NCBI GenBank assembly: GCA_937884735.1
Contig: CAKZYI010000782.1
Coordinates: 1-6,803 of the forward strand
Source: an uncultured Pleurocapsa sp.
GTDB lineage: Bacteria > Cyanobacteriota > Cyanobacteriia > Cyanobacteriales > Xenococcaceae
Length of the DNA: 6,803 nucleotides
Reading direction: 5' to 3'
The notes beneath the pieces are model-generated. The model did no database searches. It had not been told where the DNA came from and was given only the letters and a program-made list of their open reading frames with translations. A program made the translations under genes and the position numbers. The stretch's first letter is position 1. The number at the start of each line of letters is the position of its first letter. Below are positions 4,717 to 6,803 of the stretch, piece after piece.

Positions 4717-6078
4717 ATGTCTACCCTACTTGTCAAAAATATTCATACCCTAGTAACAATGGACGACGAACGTCGTGAAATTCGTCATGGGGCATTGTTA
4801 ATTAGGGATAACGTTATCGAACAAGTAGGCACGACAGAGGAATTGCCCGACACTGCCGATGAAGTTTTAGATCTGCAAGATAGACATATAGTATTACCAG
4901 GATTGGTTAATACCCACCATCATTTTTTTCAAAATTTGACTCGCGTAACTCCCGCAGGACAAAATGGGGATTTGTTTCAGTGGCTAACCGCACACTATCC
5001 TTTGTGGTCTAATCTGACGGCGGAGGGGATGTATTGCAGTTCCCAGTTAGCAGCAGCCGAATTAATTTTATCAGGCTGTACCACCGCTAGCGATCATCAT
5101 TATATATTTCCTAATGATTGCACCCTTGACGAACAAATTAGAGGGGTAAGTGAAGTTGGTTTAAGATTTCACGCCAGTCGTGGCAGTATGAGTGTTGGCG
5201 AAAGTAATGGCGGTTTGCCTCCAGATTCTTTGGTAGAAAAAGAAGCAGATATTCTCAAGGATTCCCAGAGATTAATCGAACAATATCACGATAGCGATCG
5301 CTTTTCCATGTTACGGATAGTTCTTGCACCCTGTTCGCCTTTTTCTGTCTCTACCGATTTGATGAGGGAGTCGGCAGCAATGGCGAGGAGTTATAAGGGA
5401 GTCAGACTCCATACTCACCTGGCAGAGAATAAAGGAGATGTGGAATATAGCCTGTCTAAATTTAATCTAACTCCTGGGGACTATGCCGAGTCTGTGGGAT
5501 GGCTGGGGGATGATGTATGGCACGCTCATTGTGTAAAATTAAGCGATAGCGCGATAGATAAATTTGGCCAAACTGGTACAGGTGTAGCACATTGTCCCTG
5601 TAGTAATATGCGTTTGGCTAGCGGCATTGCTCCAATACGTAAAATGCTCAATAAAAACGTTCCTGTTAGTTTGGGAGTAGACGGGGCAGCCTCTAACGAT
5701 GCGACTAACTTATTTCATGAAGCCCGCCAAGCTTTTTTACTTGCTCGCGTTAGGGGTGAAAATGCTTCTGTCATGACTGCTCGCGATGTCTTGGAAATTG
5801 CTACGAGAGGTGGTGCTAAAGTTTTGGGTAGAGATGATATTGGTTATTTAGCTCCAGGAATGGCAGCAGATTTTGTTGAGGTAGATTTAGATAAGCCTGG
5901 ATATGTAGGAACGCAATCTGACCCTGTATCAGCATTAATTTATTGTCAAACCGATTTTGTAGACTATAGTTTTATCAATGGGAAAAAAGTAGTAGATCGA
6001 GGACGTATAACTACTATAAAATTGCAAGAATTAGTCAACAAAAGCAATGATATTTCTATTAAATTGATTGATTTATAA
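4717..6078 (+). CDS. Amidohydrolase, probable 8-oxoguanine deaminase
   Basis: This 453-residue amidohydrolase-superfamily TIM-barrel deaminase belongs to the ATZ/TRZ-like branch. The metal site is intact: the first-strand H67-x-H69 within NTHHHFFQ, H234 with acid E237 in HTHLAE, H271 in HAHC, and the general base D322 in GVDGAASND. The stretch NTHHHFFQNLTR, followed by an LFQWL block (86-90) and SGCTTASDHHYIFP (119-132), matches 8-oxoguanine deaminases such as Pseudomonas Pa0142, a group often labelled hydroxydechloroatrazine ethylaminohydrolase. 8-Oxoguanine deamination gives urate and ammonia, the substrate of HpxO upstream, so family and context agree. Guanine deaminase or another aminohydrolase activity remains possible because substrate-pocket residues cannot be read with certainty. 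The N-terminal beta-sandwich begins at LLVKNIHTLVTMD, which supports the start. No Shine-Dalgarno is seen. No signal peptide is present. Confidence 0.88.
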   Translation: MSTLLVKNIHTLVTMDDERREIRHGALLIRDNVIEQVGTTEELPDTADEVLDLQDRHIVLPGLVNTHHHFFQNLTRVTPAGQNGDLFQWLTAHYPLWSNLTAEGMYCSSQLAAAELILSGCTTASDHHYIFPNDCTLDEQIRGVSEVGLRFHASRGSMSVGESNGGLPPDSLVEKEADILKDSQRLIEQYHDSDRFSMLRIVLAPCSPFSVSTDLMRESAAMARSYKGVRLHTHLAENKGDVEYSLSKFNLTPGDYAESVGWLGDDVWHAHCVKLSDSAIDKFGQTGTGVAHCPCSNMRLASGIAPIRKMLNKNVPVSLGVDGAASNDATNLFHEARQAFLLARVRGENASVMTARDVLEIATRGGAKVLGRDDIGYLAPGMAADFVEVDLDKPGYVGTQSDPVSALIYCQTDFVDYSFINGKKVVDRGRITTIKLQELVNKSNDISIKLIDL

Positions 6079-6141
6079 ATGCTAATTTTAATAAAATTTG
6101 TAATTGGTATAATTGCTGTCTTATCAGTTCACAATAATAAA
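6079..6141. other. Convergent intergenic spacer
   Basis: These 63 AT-rich bases separate the convergent ends of the deaminase and ybaK genes. A bidirectional terminator would be expected here, but I find no stable GC-containing hairpin followed by a T-run in either direction. Confidence 0.4.
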
Positions 6142-6621
6142 TTAAAACAAGGAAATATTACCAGTTGTTCCTCTAGATACTGTTAAATAATCTTCGGGAC
6201 TTAACATAATTAAAGTTCCCCTTATTCCTGCTGATACGGTGATGCGATCGAAAGCTTCAATAGTTTCATCTACATATACAGGATAATCTTTTTTGCTGGC
6301 GATCGCCGTTACTCCACCTCGAATATATCCTGTTAAAGGTTTTAGTTCTTTCAAGGGAATAGTTTCTATCTTTTTATCCCCTGCTAGTTTTGCCAAAGCT
6401 TTGAAATTTAGTTTGGCATTACCAGGAATAACAGCAAAATAAAGTTGATTATAATTACTTTTTACGACTAGTGTTTTAAAAACCTGTTCTGGTGCAAGAT
6501 TTAATTTATAAGCTGTACTTTCGGCACTCAAATCTTCTACATCAACTTCATAATTTAGCAATTCATATTTTATATTTAAAGAATCAAGAAGACGTATTGC
6601 ATTAGTTTTTAACTTGGGCAT
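6142..6621 (-). CDS. ybaK: YbaK/EbsC-type Cys-tRNA(Pro) deacylase
   Basis: This 159-residue cytosolic protein is a full-length YbaK-type trans-editing factor, which removes mischarged cysteine from tRNA(Pro) made by prolyl-tRNA synthetase. It opens with KTNAIRLLDSLNIKYELLNY (5-24), typical of the family. The conserved catalytic-site lysine is K49 in QVFKTLVV. GYIRGGVTAIASKKDYPVYVDE (98-119) carries the glycine-rich loop of the substrate pocket, and VSAGIRGTLIMLSPEDYL (129-146) is the family's C-terminal signature. It is convergent with the purine cluster and, judged by function, unrelated to it. It probably marks the cluster boundary. A HIP1 site lies inside the gene. Specificity within the INS superfamily (Cys against other amino acids) is inferred from the family. 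Confidence 0.93.
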   Translation of the reverse strand: MPKLKTNAIRLLDSLNIKYELLNYEVDVEDLSAESTAYKLNLAPEQVFKTLVVKSNYNQLYFAVIPGNAKLNFKALAKLAGDKKIETIPLKELKPLTGYIRGGVTAIASKKDYPVYVDETIEAFDRITVSAGIRGTLIMLSPEDYLTVSRGTTGNISLF

Positions 6622-6638
6622 TTTTATCTGTGTTTTTT

Positions 6639-6647
6639 AATATAGCA
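6639..6647 (-). promoter_or_regulatory. Candidate extended -10 for ybaK
   Basis: Read on the minus strand, TGCTATATT gives an extended -10 (TGN then TATATT) about 17 bases upstream of the ybaK ATG. The expected -35 position holds CACCTC, a poor match, so the call rests on the extended -10 alone. The rest of the region to the window end (6648-6803) is AT-rich, with no gene I can support. Confidence 0.35.
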
Positions 6648-6803
6648 ATTCTTAGATTTGTGAGGTGGATCTTAATTAGCTATTAGCCAAAACTAGAGCA
6701 TCAGACCATACCTCGTATATGTAAGAATCGCCATAATATAAGTTTTATTATCGCAATGGTTTTTAGACGCAACTCATATTTGTAACTATTCTATATTGAT
6801 AGA

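Noticed and set aside
4717..6078. Atrazine-degradation (AtzB/TrzF-like) enzyme
   Set aside because: Such labels come from the same amidohydrolase branch. The urate genes beside it make a purine substrate far more likely than a triazine.

Overview
The window is almost certainly cyanobacterial. It is AT-rich by eye and carries six exact HIP1 octamers (GCGATCGC at 117, 2924, 3097, 4659, 5294 and 6299), where chance predicts about 0.1 for this length. Its intergenic spaces are filled with heptanucleotide tandem arrays of the kind known from cyanobacterial genomes. Starts lack clear Shine-Dalgarno sequences, which is also common in that phylum. I cannot name the genus from sequence alone.

Layout: a GC-rich palindrome (212-233) precedes an NCS2 purine permease (247-1650). 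Six plus-strand genes follow one another: permease, FAD-dependent urate hydroxylase HpxO (1799-2962), 5-hydroxyisourate hydrolase UraH (3031-3393), OHCU decarboxylase UraD (3591-4148), a small ACT-domain protein (4216-4629) and an amidohydrolase of the 8-oxoguanine deaminase group (4717-6078). A convergent minus-strand gene for a YbaK-type aminoacyl-tRNA deacylase (6142-6621) closes the cluster. Gaps between the plus-strand genes are 67 to 197 bp, so a single transcript is plausible but not proven. No stretch longer than 300 bases lacks a gene.

Functionally the cluster reads as a purine-to-allantoin module. The permease imports a purine (xanthine/urate-type motif). The deaminase would make urate from 8-oxoguanine, or xanthine if it really uses guanine. 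HpxO oxidises urate to 5-hydroxyisourate, UraH opens it to OHCU, and UraD decarboxylates that to (S)-allantoin. No xanthine dehydrogenase and no allantoin-degrading enzyme lie inside the window. If the deaminase assignment holds, the window alone encodes a xanthine-dehydrogenase-independent route from 8-oxoguanine to allantoin. The ACT-domain protein is the least understood member.

The most unusual DNA structure is the placement of the heptad arrays. A 14-unit array, preceded by five heptads of opposite orientation, fills the permease-hpxO gap. uraH is bracketed exactly: its start codon lies inside a heptad, its stop codon runs into an inverted heptad array, and an 18-bp perfect inverted repeat (3011-3028 and 3393-3410) flanks the gene.
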